DNA of 64,000 nt, from NCBI RefSeq assembly GCF_041260155.1, contig NC_091948.1, positions 4,220,501 to 4,284,500 on the forward strand, written 5' to 3'. Each line of letters starts with the position of its first letter. Position 1 is the stretch's first letter. The stretch is from Ptychodera flava (lineage: Eukaryota > Hemichordata > Enteropneusta > Ptychoderidae). Of the stretch, positions 23,701-35,765 are shown piece after piece. The translations under genes and the position numbers were made by a program. The notes beneath the pieces were generated by a model. That model was not told the DNA's origin. It did not search any database and saw nothing but the letters and a program-made list of their open reading frames with translations.

Positions 23701-26700
23701 TTGTATACATAAACATAGGGCCAAAGTCCCTGAAGCTACTATAGACATGGATACAAAATTAAGTATTTCCTAACTGTATGAAATTATCTCACTAAGGTCA
23801 TCCTAGGGACTTGTAAACCAAATATTAAAGCTGTCTGACCAGCGGTTTTGAAAAACAAGCGACTCAACAGTTGACAGAGCTCTGCTGTGTTATGTAGAGA
23901 ATAACCTTTTGTGACACATGTATTGATGAAGAAGGTGGATATCTTTGATAGCTCATTTCAGGATGGCCTGACCAAAAATGAAAAAAAAAATTCTGTAAAA
24001 ATACAGATTTGCATATTTCATCACAATTTGAACAAATCTAAGTTGGGTTATCCCTAGGGACCTGTATACCAAATAACAAAGCTGTCTGACCAGTGGTTAT
24101 GAAGAAGATTTTTTACCAAAAACGCCTTTTTTGGTGCTAATTTGCATATTTTCAACAATATCAAAAAATAGTTTCTCAAAATCATATATGTTATCCACAC
24201 AACAAATATCAAATCAGTAAGTACTGCAGTTCTCAAGATATTTGAGTGGACGGACGCCTCACAAACGGACATACATACATACATACATACATACTCCATA
24301 CATACATACATACATACATACATACATGTACATATGGTACATACTATATTAGTGTATAGTAGCTAATAAACGAGAGTTAAATACATTCTATTTAACATAA
24401 ACAAGACTTGCTTAAATCAAGCTTTACGTCGTTAAAATACAGCATATCTGTCAGGTTATAAAGAATCTTAAGCTGGTTATTTTCATCCTAACCAACCACA
24501 TTTTAACTTTCAAATTAACATTGTAAGTAAGTTCTGTTGAATAAGTTGAGACTGTACGTACTCAGAGAAAGCACACTGAAGAGACAAATGTTTGAAACTT
24601 AAGAAGTTCAAGGTCATCAAAAGCATTGTAAGGAGTCATGTAACACTTTCATTGCACTGTTTACACAGATTGCATAATTGCTATAAATAGCACATGAGGA
24701 ATCTTACAGCCCAGCTTTACCATAAAAACCCTATCACTTTGACCACTCTATTTTTTTCCTCAAAAGTAATTTTATTTTATCCTCAGCAAGTCAACCATAC
24801 ATGAAGATTAGAACTTTCTCTATCTCTATTTATTTGACCACCCTATCATGACAAACTATTATGAGCAATTTCTTTGAGATAACATACAGGGCACAATAAA
24901 TGACGGTTCGGAATATGTCAAAGTTGGGATTAAGAAAAGTTGCCTTTACATGTTTTAATCCTCTAAGATGGTAAGCATTTCACTATGGACTGTCAAAAAA
25001 GTTGAACTTTCTGATAATTCTACACTAAAATTATTTTGGCTTTGATGATTATTCAATTATTTAAAATCATATTAATTATTTTTTCTGGGTGAATTGATAG
25101 GGTTTATACAGTACAAGAATTACATACAATGTAAGTAAAATTTTGACCAAAAATGACAAAAAAATTCCTTAAAAATACACATTTGCATATTTCATCACAA
25201 TTTGAACAAATCTAAGTTGGGTTGTCCCTAGGGACCTGTATACCAAATAACAAAGCTGTCTGACCAGCGGTTATGAAGAAGAAGATTTTTTACCAAAACG
25301 CCTTTTTTGGCATTAATTTGCCTATTTTCAACAATATCAAAAAATTAAAAAAAGTAGTTTCTCAAAATCATATTTTTAATCTACACAACAAATATCAAAT
25401 CAGTAAGTACTGCGGTTCTCAAGATATTTGAGTGGACGGACGCCTCACAAACGGACATACATACATACATACATACATACATACATACATACATACATAC
25501 AGACTGACGCCGGACGCCAGACGGATACCCATCCCAATAGCTTCTATAGACTATAGTCTATAGTAGCTAAAAATGACACAAAAATTTATTGATTTTAACC
25601 CCTTAAACACCAGATGTTGAACTGCTTTCCAAAATTGCTTTCTAGGGTAGGGGTTAAATCACTGTTGAGAGAACTGGGAACGTACCGATTACAGAGACTA
25701 CAAGAATTTAGCTGGCAGCTACTATGTGGCAAAATGACCAGCAGAACAGCGCATTAGTCACAAAGACTGTAAATAATTCAGAGATTCATTTTGCTATTCA
25801 TTTTTCATTCATTCATTTTCATCTTGCTAGTAGCACATTGGTATCCTTTCAATCTATGTCATACTCTGGTACTGTTGTCTTGTGTATGTACCACAACATC
25901 CATATCGACAGAGAGAACTTTTGATGCAATATCTTGTTATTGGTGTATCATCAGGCAAACAAATTGCTAAATAACATGTACTAGCAGTCTTACTAAATAA
26001 CTGAAGTGCCATTTTGTCAGTCATTTTGCAGTTTTTACCAATTATATTTCTGTGGATCTAAACTGACAGACAGATACATACTGTAGACTATAGGCAACAT
26101 TTTAAACTTTTCTCATTCTGTTATTCATCATATTCAGGATACAGGGAACTACTGATTGGCAGACAATATGATCTACAAAGGATTTCCTTCAGAGGTCCCT
26201 CATGTATGCTAGCAAATTAACCCCCTAATATAAGTCTTACTCCCTTGATGAATCTTGATAAATAAAATTTCCTGAGTGAAACCTTCTATTTCGTTCTCAA
26301 GTTCAAACAAGAAACTTAACTTTTAACCTGTTGAGATTCCTGACTGACTTACCTGAGGTTTTTGATCTTTCCAAATTGATGGAACAATTGTTTTCACATC
26401 ATCATATACAACTGGCATTTCTTTTGTAATCAAGCTGACATTATTGAGCAGTCCTATTTGTTCCAACTCTTGGACGGCCTGCCAACTGGCATTGACTTTG
26501 TGTTCCCCAAATGGACCAAAGCCTGTCAGGATATCATAAAAAATGACACTACCTCAATTCTGTAATGAAGGCAGCCAACAAAGTTGTTTGTGTAGAAAAT
26601 CATTGTTCATAAGCAATTTCTTGGCAAGCAGGCAATTTTTTTTAAATATACAAAACAGTCAGGGAAATTTCAACTTTTGGTTTGACAGTAAAGTTGAAAC

Positions 26701-29700
26701 AAGCTCAGTCACTGGCCGAGGTGTATGATTCTGTTGTTTTCACAGGTTTGCTGGTGTGGAGTGCAAAAGCATGAGGCATAATTAGGGAGGTAAGTAGGGT
26801 TTTTTCAGAGGTGGGAGGGGATGTCAGCATGGATACTTCCTGACTGGGATTGCAAGGAGAGAGGAAACTCAGTGAATAGGAGATGATTATCTTTCAAGCC
26901 ACAGGGGAGGGCAGTTGCAAGTAGCTTTCATTGTTATTTTGTCCAAAAATACGCTAAATTGTAAACACACAAATATTTTCAATTTTCCAAAATCAGCTGG
27001 TTGGCTGCCCCGTATGAACTTTCCATAACCTGATGACAAGAAAATATTTGTGACAGTTGATTTAACATATATTTCTGAATCTCCCTGTATAAAAAAGAAG
27101 TGGTCTAAATATGGCAAATGAAAAAAAGTTGTTTTCTAATCAGTGAAGTTGTGTAATTCTAGTTTCTAGTTAAGTGCCAGAAGCTGAAAGGGCTACATGT
27201 AGTAATGCTAAGGGACCGTTCAGTTTTTACGGCTGGGGGGGGGGGCGGCAAAATCCAGGGGGGTCATCTTAATTTTGGAATCCGCGAAGGGGGGGTCATC
27301 GCTTTTTCACTGGTAGGAAAGGGGGGTCACCACATTTTCAAAAACATAATACCAACATAAAGTTCACTTTATCCATGGCCATGATCGACCTCTTTACCGG
27401 CGGGCCGCCTTTGGCGGCCCACTACAATAATTATACATTATGTATTACCCATGACCCTCTTAACGGGCAGACGCCTTTGGCGGCCCACTCCAATTAGGTT
27501 TACTTCATGCGATGGCCATGATCGACCCTCTTTACCGGCGGGCCGCCTGCGGCAGCCCACTACAATAATTGACTTAATGTAATACCCCATGGCAATCTTA
27601 ACGGCTGCACGCCTTCAGCAGCCCTGTCCAGTAAAGTTTACTTTATGCAATAGCCATGATCACCCTCTTTACCGGCTGGCCACATTTGGTGGCCCACTAG
27701 AATAAAGTTGACTTTACGTAATGGCCAAAGACCCTCTTAACCGGAGGGCTGCCTTTGGCGAACCACTCCAATAAAGTTTACTTTATACAATGTCCATGGA
27801 CACAAGTTGTCTATGGAAATGAAGTTAAAAATTGCCATACAGTCGTCCTAATTAACAGACGTGTCAACGGATGTGGCTGAGAAGTTTGTGCACTGGCATC
27901 TCAGCTACACGAATAAAGTGCGCCGCGTACCGTAGTTCAAATCCAAACCATGCGGGTAAATTTGACATATGGGTTTTGGTTATTTTTCAGCAGGGGTGTG
28001 GGGGGGGGGGTCATCAAATTTTTTCGTCTGACAAAGGGGGGGGGTCATCTTTTTTTCACGAAAAATGCAGGGGGGTCTATATTTTTTTGAACACCGGCGA
28101 CAAGATTTTGCCGGCCCCCCAGGCCGTAAAACTGAACGCTCCCTAACTTTTGATAATCATTCACCACTTTTGTTTTAAATGTGAACCATAATTCCTTGTT
28201 CTACTACCCAAAGAATGTTGATTCACAATGTTCAGCTTATCAACTCAGCCCGTATGAGTGTACACTGCATTGTTATTGTTGAAAAGTGACTTCTGGTCCG
28301 GAGTAGAATTCAAATGTAAACAATAACAATGCATTTTACACATATGGACACTAAGTTGACAAGCCAAGGTAGCAGGCATTTCAACATTCTTTGGGGAGTA
28401 GAATAAGAAGTTGCAATTAATATACAAGATAAAAATAATGAAAAAAATCATCAAAAGTTAGCACTACACTTGAGATCAGATGATAAGTTATCACAATGAG
28501 TGATACATTACATATACTTTAAAGCTAACCAAGGGTTGATACAGGCACTGTCTCAAAGAGCTATGTTGCATGCCAGTGAGAGGAAAGAGGCCTGTGCCTT
28601 TCTGTACATCGTAGCATGTCTGGTTTCAACCTCTATGACCTGATCATAGTCACAAAGATGCTCCGCTCAAAAGATATATATGTACTAGAATACACCCACA
28701 GAGCTAGCTGTACTAAGAGTCCAACAGAGATGAACTCAGCATCTGGTCAAGCATCTTTTTCAATCTCACTGTTGTGAAGTTTTTTGATCTTGTAATTCTT
28801 TTGTTTTGTATTTCATTTTATGCCAATGTCACGTATGTTACTTACTTATGTTCTGTGTTCCTGTGTAGTCTGTAATACATGTGTCATCAACTTTAATTTA
28901 TCCAATCATGGTCCCTCAAATTTTATGGAGGGACTGATCCAATAATATATTAAAGTCACGCGGACAAATAAATAAATAAATAAATAAATAAATATATGCA
29001 TGCATGTATCTACACTTACACCCCAAAGATCAACTTTTCTGCGTTCAGTTCATCCATAGACAGTAAATCGATCGCGTATTCGTTGCTCTGCCTGTACCTC
29101 TAGTAGCTCTACCACAACAGCATTACATTAGTAATCTATTAACTGTGATACTGATAGACACTCGACCAGACGCCGATACCTCTATTAAACACCTATTGCC
29201 TGGTCATGAGGGCTATAGCGCCTGTCTATTACCCCGAGGGGCCGTGTGTTACCAGAAACACATCGCTATTAGCAATGTGTTTCTGGTAACACACGGCCAC
29301 GAGGGGTAATAGACAGGCGCTGAAGCCCAAATAAAGACCAGGCTATAGGTGTTTTATAACACATCACATGCTCATGGTGTATTGTTATATAGATTTTAAT
29401 GTGTTTTGATATTTTGCACCTCAACAATCCATTGTGACAAGTTTACTCGGCAATGTTTCCACAGCAGTTTCGGACTTGTACGTGCATGGTACCACTTTCT
29501 TTCAAAAAATATTCTAAGCATACCTAGCGACATCCTTAGTTGCACTTTTAATCTTTTCTGTCGATGAGCTGTTCAAGTTCTTACGCTGTTGGAATGTTGG
29601 AAAATGTTGGAAAATCTGTTTTAGAGAATATGTCGTCACCTATCCCAGATGCACATCACGTTCTCGTCACCCGCCATTGTTGCAAAGCTGCAGACGACAC

Positions 29701-30145
29701 TATACGGTCATGTGACCGGGCACTTTTCCAAATTTGGTCAAAACTATTTCCCTAGGGAAATAGCTTTTCAAAAATACCCTCTGACGTCACTTTTGTCGAT
29801 CCGGTGGGGACTAGACGGATCTATTTTCTCGTCACGTGACGTATTCTGGCGAATCGCGACACGGAATGAGCATGTGGCGTGTTATAATGGGGTCTATGTA
29901 CAGCTGGATCTGTGTTTGTGTATTTTCGTTGCGATAGAGGGCAGGGCAACGATCGCAATCGATCGATCGAACAGACGATCGATCGATCAAGCAGACTACC
30001 CAGCCAACGAACGCCTGTGGCGGAGAGGGTACCCCCTTCTCTCTAATATCAATTTCATGAATATGGTTCACCTATATTCGATAGTTGGTTGACATTACCT
30101 TTCCTATTACGTACCTGTCACCACAACTGTTTTATGTGAAGTCAT
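20792..30145 (-). CDS. PGPEP1: Pyroglutamyl-peptidase I (5 exons, complete)
   Basis: Exons on the minus strand: 30145-30115, 26522-26353, 23331-23218, 21738-21620, 20966-20792, joining in frame to 202 residues plus stop; human PGPEP1 is 209. The enzyme is a cytosolic C15 cysteine peptidase that removes N-terminal pyroglutamate from peptides. Seen: N-terminal KTVVVTGFGPFGEHKVNAS, then HVGVSGEAREITLEQL, and C-terminal RYLCEFSYYLSL followed by FVHVPPIGSPY. The presumed triad Glu84, Cys148 and His167 is intact, one residue off the human numbering (85/149/168). Exon 1 encodes only ten codons before a GTACGT donor; its ATG gives MTSHKTVVVTG. Introns hold three transposon copies and two fold-backs. 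Lower-confidence point: the tiny first exon was found by eye. Confidence 0.92.
21754..22555. mobile_element. Non-autonomous DNA transposon with hAT-like ends
   Basis: Bounded by inverted CAGCGTTTCCGTTA at the left and TAACGGAAACACTG at the right. Subterminal inverted blocks rich in TTTTGCGTAAAATACGC lie inside. CAGNG...CNCTG ends suggest the hAT superfamily, but a clean 8-bp target duplication is not visible (only CAAAT is shared). No transposase. It sits in PGPEP1 intron 3, 15 bp from exon 4. Confidence 0.65.
23712..25569 (+). mobile_element. Palindrome-ended interspersed repeat, copy 3 (composite)
   Basis: Same family as 17879-19438 and the same orientation, in PGPEP1 intron 2. It contains two copies of the right-hand module (from TCACAATTTGAACAAATC to the (CATA)n tract and the AGTAGCTAA end), at about 24010-24372 and 25190-25569. 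It is thus a tandem or nested dimer. It ends with the same 20-bp palindrome. Confidence 0.75.
27212..28143 (+). mobile_element. Harbinger-like MITE with G-rich inverted ends, copy 1
   Basis: Starts GGGACCGTTCAGTTTTTACG and ends with CCGTAAAACTGAACGCTCCC, with long runs of G or C inside both ends. It is flanked by the direct duplication TAA (27209-27211 and 28144-28146). TAA duplications fit PIF/Harbinger (TWA preference). The interior has six or seven diverged units of about 70 bp with GC-rich palindromes such as GGGCCGCCTTTGGCGGCCC, and a tRNA-like segment near 27868-27955. No coding capacity. It lies in PGPEP1 intron 1. Confidence 0.8.
28196..28404. repeat. Fold-back element, about 205 bp
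   Basis: Inverted repeat almost throughout: CTACTACCCAAAGAATGTTG at the left pairs with CAACATTCTTTGGGGAGTAG at the right, and inner arms CACTGCATTGTTATTGTT and AACAATAACAATGCATT also pair. It lies in PGPEP1 intron 1, just downstream of the Harbinger-like MITE. Confidence 0.8.
29183..29358. repeat. Fold-back element, about 175 bp
   Basis: Near-perfect inverted repeat centred near 29265. The arms include GGCCGTGTGTTACCAGAAAC and its complement, with outer parts CACCTATTGCCTGGTC against GACCAGGCTATAGGTG. It lies in PGPEP1 intron 1, about 0.8 kb from the start exon. Confidence 0.85.
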
Positions 30146-30400
30146 TTTCCGCTTTTCCGCTCATCAACGCGTCCTGTGGTGTTGATCCTGGGTGTTGATT
30201 CCGTTTACTTTTTCCGTCGTTACTGGTCAGCTGAAGGAATGTGATTCGGTGTGGAGGTGCACACGGATATGTGCACACGAAAGCACCTGATCGCTGATGG
30301 ATTGGGACTGGGTCACGACCTACCCGGCCTGACCTGAGCGCGTCATATATTTCGACACATTCAAAGACAATGTTTTATACGTCCTTCAGTACACCCAAAG
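29560..30400 (-). promoter_or_regulatory. GC-richer region around PGPEP1 start exon
   Basis: CpG-containing stretch enclosing the PGPEP1 start codon (30145), with a GATCGATC-rich run at about 29949-29990. It is the likely promoter and first-intron region. No TATA box or defined factor site is claimed. Confidence 0.35.
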
Positions 30401-30846
30401 GCGCTCAAACCAAAAGGAACAAAAGTAAGCCAATACAGCGAATAAAGTGACAAAGTCAACCCTAAAATATCTCCTGTTCTGTACTCGGAGTTAGTGTATC
30501 GACTAATCTCGCTCGATCAAGCTCAAGTTGGGCATCCGGTGTACAGTGGTAATGCACGATGTACGGTCGACCGGTCGACTGTAGATCAGCTGTAGATCAT
30601 GGCTGCAGATCATGCTGTGCAGTGCGCCCGCTAGCACCGACAGTGGGTATATCGAGCCTTGGCTTTACCACTCGGTACACTACTATACAGGAAATATTCG
30701 TCTGGGAGTTATGCCCCTCCCCGGGGCCCCTCCCCCCCGGGTTGGTGATTGGTGGATCGAATTAATAAAGGGAATAAGGAAGGGAGGGTAATTAACAGAT
30801 ATAGACTGTTTTCTTCGAAATACTACACAGAAAATAGGTAAAGTAA

Positions 30847-31772
30847 GGGACCGTTCAGTTTTTACGGCTGGGGGGGGCAAAATCCAGGGGGGGGGTCATC
30901 TTAATTTTGGAATCCGCGAAGGGGGGGTCATCGCTTTTTCACTGGTAGGAAAGGGGGGGTCACCACATTTTCAAAAACATAATACCAACAATAAAGTTCA
31001 CTTTATGCCATGGCCATGATCGACCCTCTTTACCGGCGGGCCGCCTTTGGCGGCCCACTACAATAATTATACATTATGTATTACCCATGACCCTCTTAAC
31101 GGGCAGACGCCTTTGGCGGCCCACTCCAATTAGGTTTACTTCATGCGATGGCCATGATCGACCCTCTTTACCGGCGGGCCGCCTGCGGCAGCCCACTACA
31201 ATAAATTGACTTAATGTAATACCCCATGGCAATCTTAACGGCCGCACGCCTTCAGCAGCCCTGTCCAGTAAAGTTTACTTTATGCAATAGCCATGATCAC
31301 CCTCTTTACCGGCTGGCCACATTTGGTGGCCCACTAGAATAAAGTTGACTTTACGTAATGGCCAAAGACCCTCTTAACCGGAGGCTGCCTTTGGCGAACC
31401 ACTCCAATAAAGTTTACTTTATACAATGTCCATGGACACAAGTTGTCTATGGAAATGAAGTTAAAAATTGCCTTACAGTCGTCCTAATTAACAGACGTGT
31501 CAATGGATGTGGCTGAGAAGTTTGTGCACTGGCATCTCAGCTACACGAATAAAGTGCGCCGCGTACCGGAGTTCAAATCCAAACCGTGCGGGTAAATTTG
31601 ACATATGAGTTTTGGTTATTTTTCAGCGGGGGGGGGGGGTCATCAAATTTTTTCGTCTGACAAAGGGGGGGGTCATCTTTTTTTCACGAAAAATGCAGGG
31701 GGGGTCTATATTTTTTGAACACCGGCGACAAGATTTTGCCGGCCCCCCAGGCCGTAAAAACTGAACGCTCCC
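30847..31772 (+). mobile_element. Harbinger-like MITE, copy 2
   Basis: Nearly identical to 27212-28143 and in the same orientation, with the same ends and a perfect TAA duplication (30844-30846 and 31773-31775). The tRNA-like segment is at about 31505-31592. The high similarity to copy 1 suggests recent mobility. Confidence 0.82.
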
Positions 31773-32184
31773 TAATACGTACACACACGAAAGGCTTGTA
31801 CACGGCTTGTTCAATGATCAGAACTCCCAAGGGAGCGTTCAGCTATTATTGCCGGGGGTGGGCCGGCAAAATCCAGGGGGGGGGGTTCACCTTAAATTTG
31901 AAAACTGCAAAGGGGGTCATGTATTTTTCAAACAGCTCAGAGGGGGGTCACTTAATTTTCATAAGTATCCATCCCGTCAAAAAGCAGTTTCAGTGTTCAG
32001 AAATATTCTGGGAGATAAAAATGATTTGCTGCATGATTTCATTCTCTGAAGTCATTTAACTGTAAATCTGAACAAAAGTATAATTATCTGTCACATGAAC
32101 ATCTTGACTAGGCAACTCTGAGGCTTGTCTTATTGTAAATTGAGCTCACTTGAGGGCAATGAACAATTCCTACTACTTACATAT

Positions 32185-32811
32185 AACTTTAACTTTAACT
32201 TTAACTTTTAACTTTAACTTTATTTGATCACAGTGCAGGGCCTCAGCCCCTCGCACAGAGTTTACAAAGTTTTACATTATTAAGTGAGCTGGTCCATAAA
32301 CTGTTCCTAAGACGTGAAGTACAAAACCTATTAAGTGGATTATGAGTCAATTTTACAGATCTACAAAAAAAAAACCAAAAAAACATTTGAATACTGTAAA
32401 TATACATAAAATAATAGATTAGATTCTAGGTAAGTCTGGTAAAGTTTCTCTTCTCTTGAAAGCATTCAATAGATACAATGAAAGTTGAGAGACCTTGTCT
32501 TTGTTTTGCGATGACATGATTTCCACAAGCTTATTCTATGTAAGTTAAATTTCCATTCCATTGAAAATAAGTGTTTCTAAAATCCTCGTAAAGTGGACAC
32601 AGAAAAATAAAGTGAAATTCGTTTTCTACAGTTGTAATATTTTTAAACTCTTTACAATACATACAGATTCTCCGTTCTACTGGCAAATTAAGATGACGAC
32701 CGATTTCTATATTAAGTTTGTGTGTGGAACAACGAAAATTTGCTAATATTCGTTTACGACTGTAGCTAAGGTAATCCAAATATTTTTCTGGCTCAAGCAA
32801 AGACTTGAACT
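32185..32811 (-). mobile_element. 5'-truncated LINE with target-site duplication
   Basis: The minus strand encodes the C-terminal end of a non-LTR reverse transcriptase protein: ILANFRCSTHKLNIEIGRH, then CMYCKEF and ENEFHFIFLCPLYEDFR, a zinc-knuckle tail common in LINE ORF2 proteins. The 3' end is a (GTTAAA)n-like tail (32185-32224 on the plus strand as TTTAAC units). It is flanked by the perfect 12-bp duplication CTACTTACATAT (32173-32184 and 32812-32823). It is inserted within the 31831-34007 element. Clade not assigned. Confidence 0.88.
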
Positions 32812-32823
32812 CTACTTACATAT

Positions 32824-33640
32824 TAGAGATATAGCAAGTTTTGTCAGGGAAATTATTTAACAGTTACCTGTATACTACTAGTATCATGAAAAGTGAAATT
32901 ACACTTTTAGGTGAAATTCCAATATCATAATTGTTGTCCACATCTGACCTTTCAAATACCCTTTTTGAATCAAGTACACTTGTATCAATTATGAAACACC
33001 TATAAAAGCACAAATTAATTTAGTCTAGCATTGTAAAAGAATTATTCATAGTTTTATCATGTATTGCAAATTAACATTTTGGTGGAATTCCAAAATCCAA
33101 TTTCTTGCACACATATCCATTTGTAACCACCCTAGTCTAATCAAGTACATTAATATTAATAATCGAGAGTACATAAACACACAGATTTACCTATTTTTGT
33201 ATTTGAAAAAGATTATTCATACTTTCCTCTTACTCCCATGTATAGTGGGTGGACATTTTCAGTTAAATTCCAAAATCAGATTTCTTAAACACATAATATG
33301 CACCTTTAACCATCATATTCTAATCAAGTACAATTATGTTAATTATTCAACGTCTGTATATGCACAAGTATAGCAAGTTTTTCATTGGAAAAAAATTATT
33401 CACAATTTTATCATAGACTCCCATGTATAGCTGATGAACATTTTTGGTGAAATTCTAAAGTCAAATTTTTTGTCCACATACCAGTTGTAACAACCCTATT
33501 CCAGTCAAGTACTTTTATGTCAATTATCAAATATCTATAAATGCATAGATATAGTTTTGTATTGATAAAGTATTACATAGTTTTCTCATAGACTACCATT
33601 TATAGTGAATCAACATTATCAACAGCTGATTATCAATTAA
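32824..33640. repeat. Diverged tandem repeat, about 180-bp period
   Basis: Four or so units with recurring landmarks TTATTCATAGTTTTATCAT, CCCATGTATAGTG, GTGAAATTCCAAAATC and CTAATCAAGTACA. They form the interior of the 31831-34007 element. No coding potential. Confidence 0.7.
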
Positions 33641-34049
33641 ATCCAAATATCAAAATTTTGAACACACACGCTTCTGCAAAAATATTGCGATCCACCTGTA
33701 ATTTCTGTCCAATCCCTTTGAGGGGTAATTTCAAAATTATAGTGAGTGAGAAGGGGAAATAACACCTTGTGAGTTTGTAAGGAAGGTCATTTGAAGAAAT
33801 CTGAGAATCTTGTTTTTGAGAATATACCCCCCCCCTCCAGAGGTGTATGTATGTGCAACTTTACTCAAGCAATATGGAGGGGGGGGTCACTTATTTTGGG
33901 GGGTCATCAATTTTTTGGTGCAATGGGTAGGGGGGTTTCGCTTATTTTGACTGATGCGCAGGAAGAATTTGCCAGCCCACCCCCGGCCATAATAACTGAA
34001 CGCTCCCTTAGTAGACCGTCGTATATCACTTGCAATACCGTGTAGCCTT

Positions 34050-35765
34050 ACCATGCTACGTTGGATTGTAGACAGGACATGAAATACTTTTCTGTCCGCT
34101 TCATGGACATGTCGACGATGCGTTGTATCATCTGTATCATGCAGGTAAAAGAAGATTACGGTCGCTTGTTGTTTGATTACGGTGAAGGACGCTTGTATGC
34201 ATTACAAAGCAAGGTCTGCTGGTTTGTGTCTTTTCAACACTTGAGTTTAAGTTTAAAGCTTCTAAGTTTATCACCTGTGGACCCAATATTTCTGCACAAT
34301 AAAGTAAAATTGGCTTAATAACTGCCCCAAAGAGTTTCAAAAATGTTTGTACTTGAAGAATATTTTCTGATCTTAATAGTTGTCTGATCTTAAACCTTGC
34401 TTTAAGAGCTATGTAACTGAGGTCATTTATTGTTAAGTTAAATTTACCATTATTTGTTAATGTTAATCCTAGGTATTTATATTTTTGAACAATTTCCAAT
34501 TCTTTATCATCATAAAAAATTTGTATTTATGTATTTTATGGCCAGATTTGTTAAATATCATTATTTTTGTTTTGTTATAGATTATGCCTAATCCCCATTT
34601 TTCACAATTTTTCGTGCTATATGGTCTTGAGTCGAACATTTAGGCATAAAACCTAATTGTTCCCTGTTTATGATGTTGTTTTTCTTTAATTTATTTTAGC
34701 AGTCTCTTGCTGCAAAATCAAGGTGAACAGTTTGCTACGACAACATAAAAGGATTATTCCTCTGTAGTTATTGGGGTCAGTTTTATTTCCTGATCTATGG
34801 ATTGGACAAATGACACCTATACTCACTTGATTTGAAAAGTGACCACTACATAAAATAAGATTAAAATACTGTAATAATTATAGTTCAAGTATGTGACGAC
34901 TGCATTTGATTATTATTCATTTGATATTCTATCTGTACCTGGGGACTTTTTATTTTTTAATTTATTAATGGCCTGATGTAGATCAGTAGAAGCTATGGCA
35001 TAGACAAGATCAATATTATTTGATTTTTTCCTTTCCAAGGTATCTAACTCAGAATGTAAAGGATTGCTTTCAAATGTTGAGAAAGACAATTTTTTAAATG
35101 ATTTAACCGAACATCTGCATCAATTGACTGTGAGTTATCCTGTTTTTGTTTATTTTGTATTTTCAATAGATTCCAGGATTCATTTCCTTCAGATTTGTTT
35201 AAATCCTGTAACGTCGCTAGAATGTTTACCCTAAATTCTCTTCTTTTTCTTCTCACTATTCTTTTATAAATTTTCTTTTTTGTCAGACATTCCTCTCTTA
35301 GATGTAAATTAAAAGGGTTTTGACTAAGCCTGTTCGATTAAACTTTTTCACCTCATTTTTAAGTTGTGAACAATCATTATTATACAAACTTCCATTAATT
35401 TTCTTTCTATGATTTTTTTGTTTAAGGGATTTGCTTGCTGCAGAATGAAAAATATTTGTAATGTCTTCGGTGGCCTTATCAACTAAATTGTTTAAAGTTG
35501 CTGTATTAGTTTTATCTCTTATTTAATTGTTTCATAAACGATTTAGTATCTTTGTGTTGCAACGCTTCCCTAAATTTATCTGCTGAATCATATTTCCAAA
35601 TATATTTAACATAATTTTTCTTGTGCTTTTCATGTCTGTTGATGCTTTCAGTTTTTTATACTCTGTATTCAATTTCTTAACTCTTAAGTGAAATGAGATT
35701 TGACAATGATCTGATAAAAGAATGTCCAGTGGTTTAACATAAAAACATGGAACATCATAGAGTGT
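34050..35765 (-). mobile_element. Degenerate LINE ORF2 fragment
   Basis: Pieces in broken frames on the minus strand, in LINE order. LSDHCQISFHL (near 35735) is the C-terminal motif of an APE-type endonuclease. A linker follows (35256-35044), then LGFMPKCSTQDHI, resembling the palm approach of a reverse transcriptase. After that come CEKWGL and YKYLGLTLTNNGKFNLTI with PILLYCAEILGP (34499-34137), the thumb region. The step from the CSTQDHI segment straight to the CEKWGL segment means the catalytic core with its YADD box is deleted. No 3' tail is attached. A dead fragment. Confidence 0.75.

Larger units (their letters stand above)
31831..34007. mobile_element. Inverted-repeat element related to the Harbinger-like MITE
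   Basis: About 45-bp terminal inverted repeats: GGGAGCGTTCAGCTATTATT at the left pairs with AATAACTGAACGCTCCC at the right. The subterminal G-runs and GGGGGTCA motifs recall the GGGACCGTTCAG family. Flanks are CAA and TTA, so no clean duplication is kept. The interior has diverged tandem units of about 180 bp (about 32824-33640). One of these was split by a 5'-truncated LINE (32185-32811). Confidence 0.7.

Noticed and set aside
27871-28146. ORF starting [11 protein letters not shown] (also near 41903 on the minus strand)
   Set aside because: It recurs because it lies in the MITE; it translates the tRNA-like segment and G-runs, with no protein family.
29649-30092. 147-codon plus-strand ORF over the PGPEP1 promoter region
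   Set aside because: It lies in a GC-rich patch that favours open frames; no similarity seen, and the minus strand has a well-supported start exon here.
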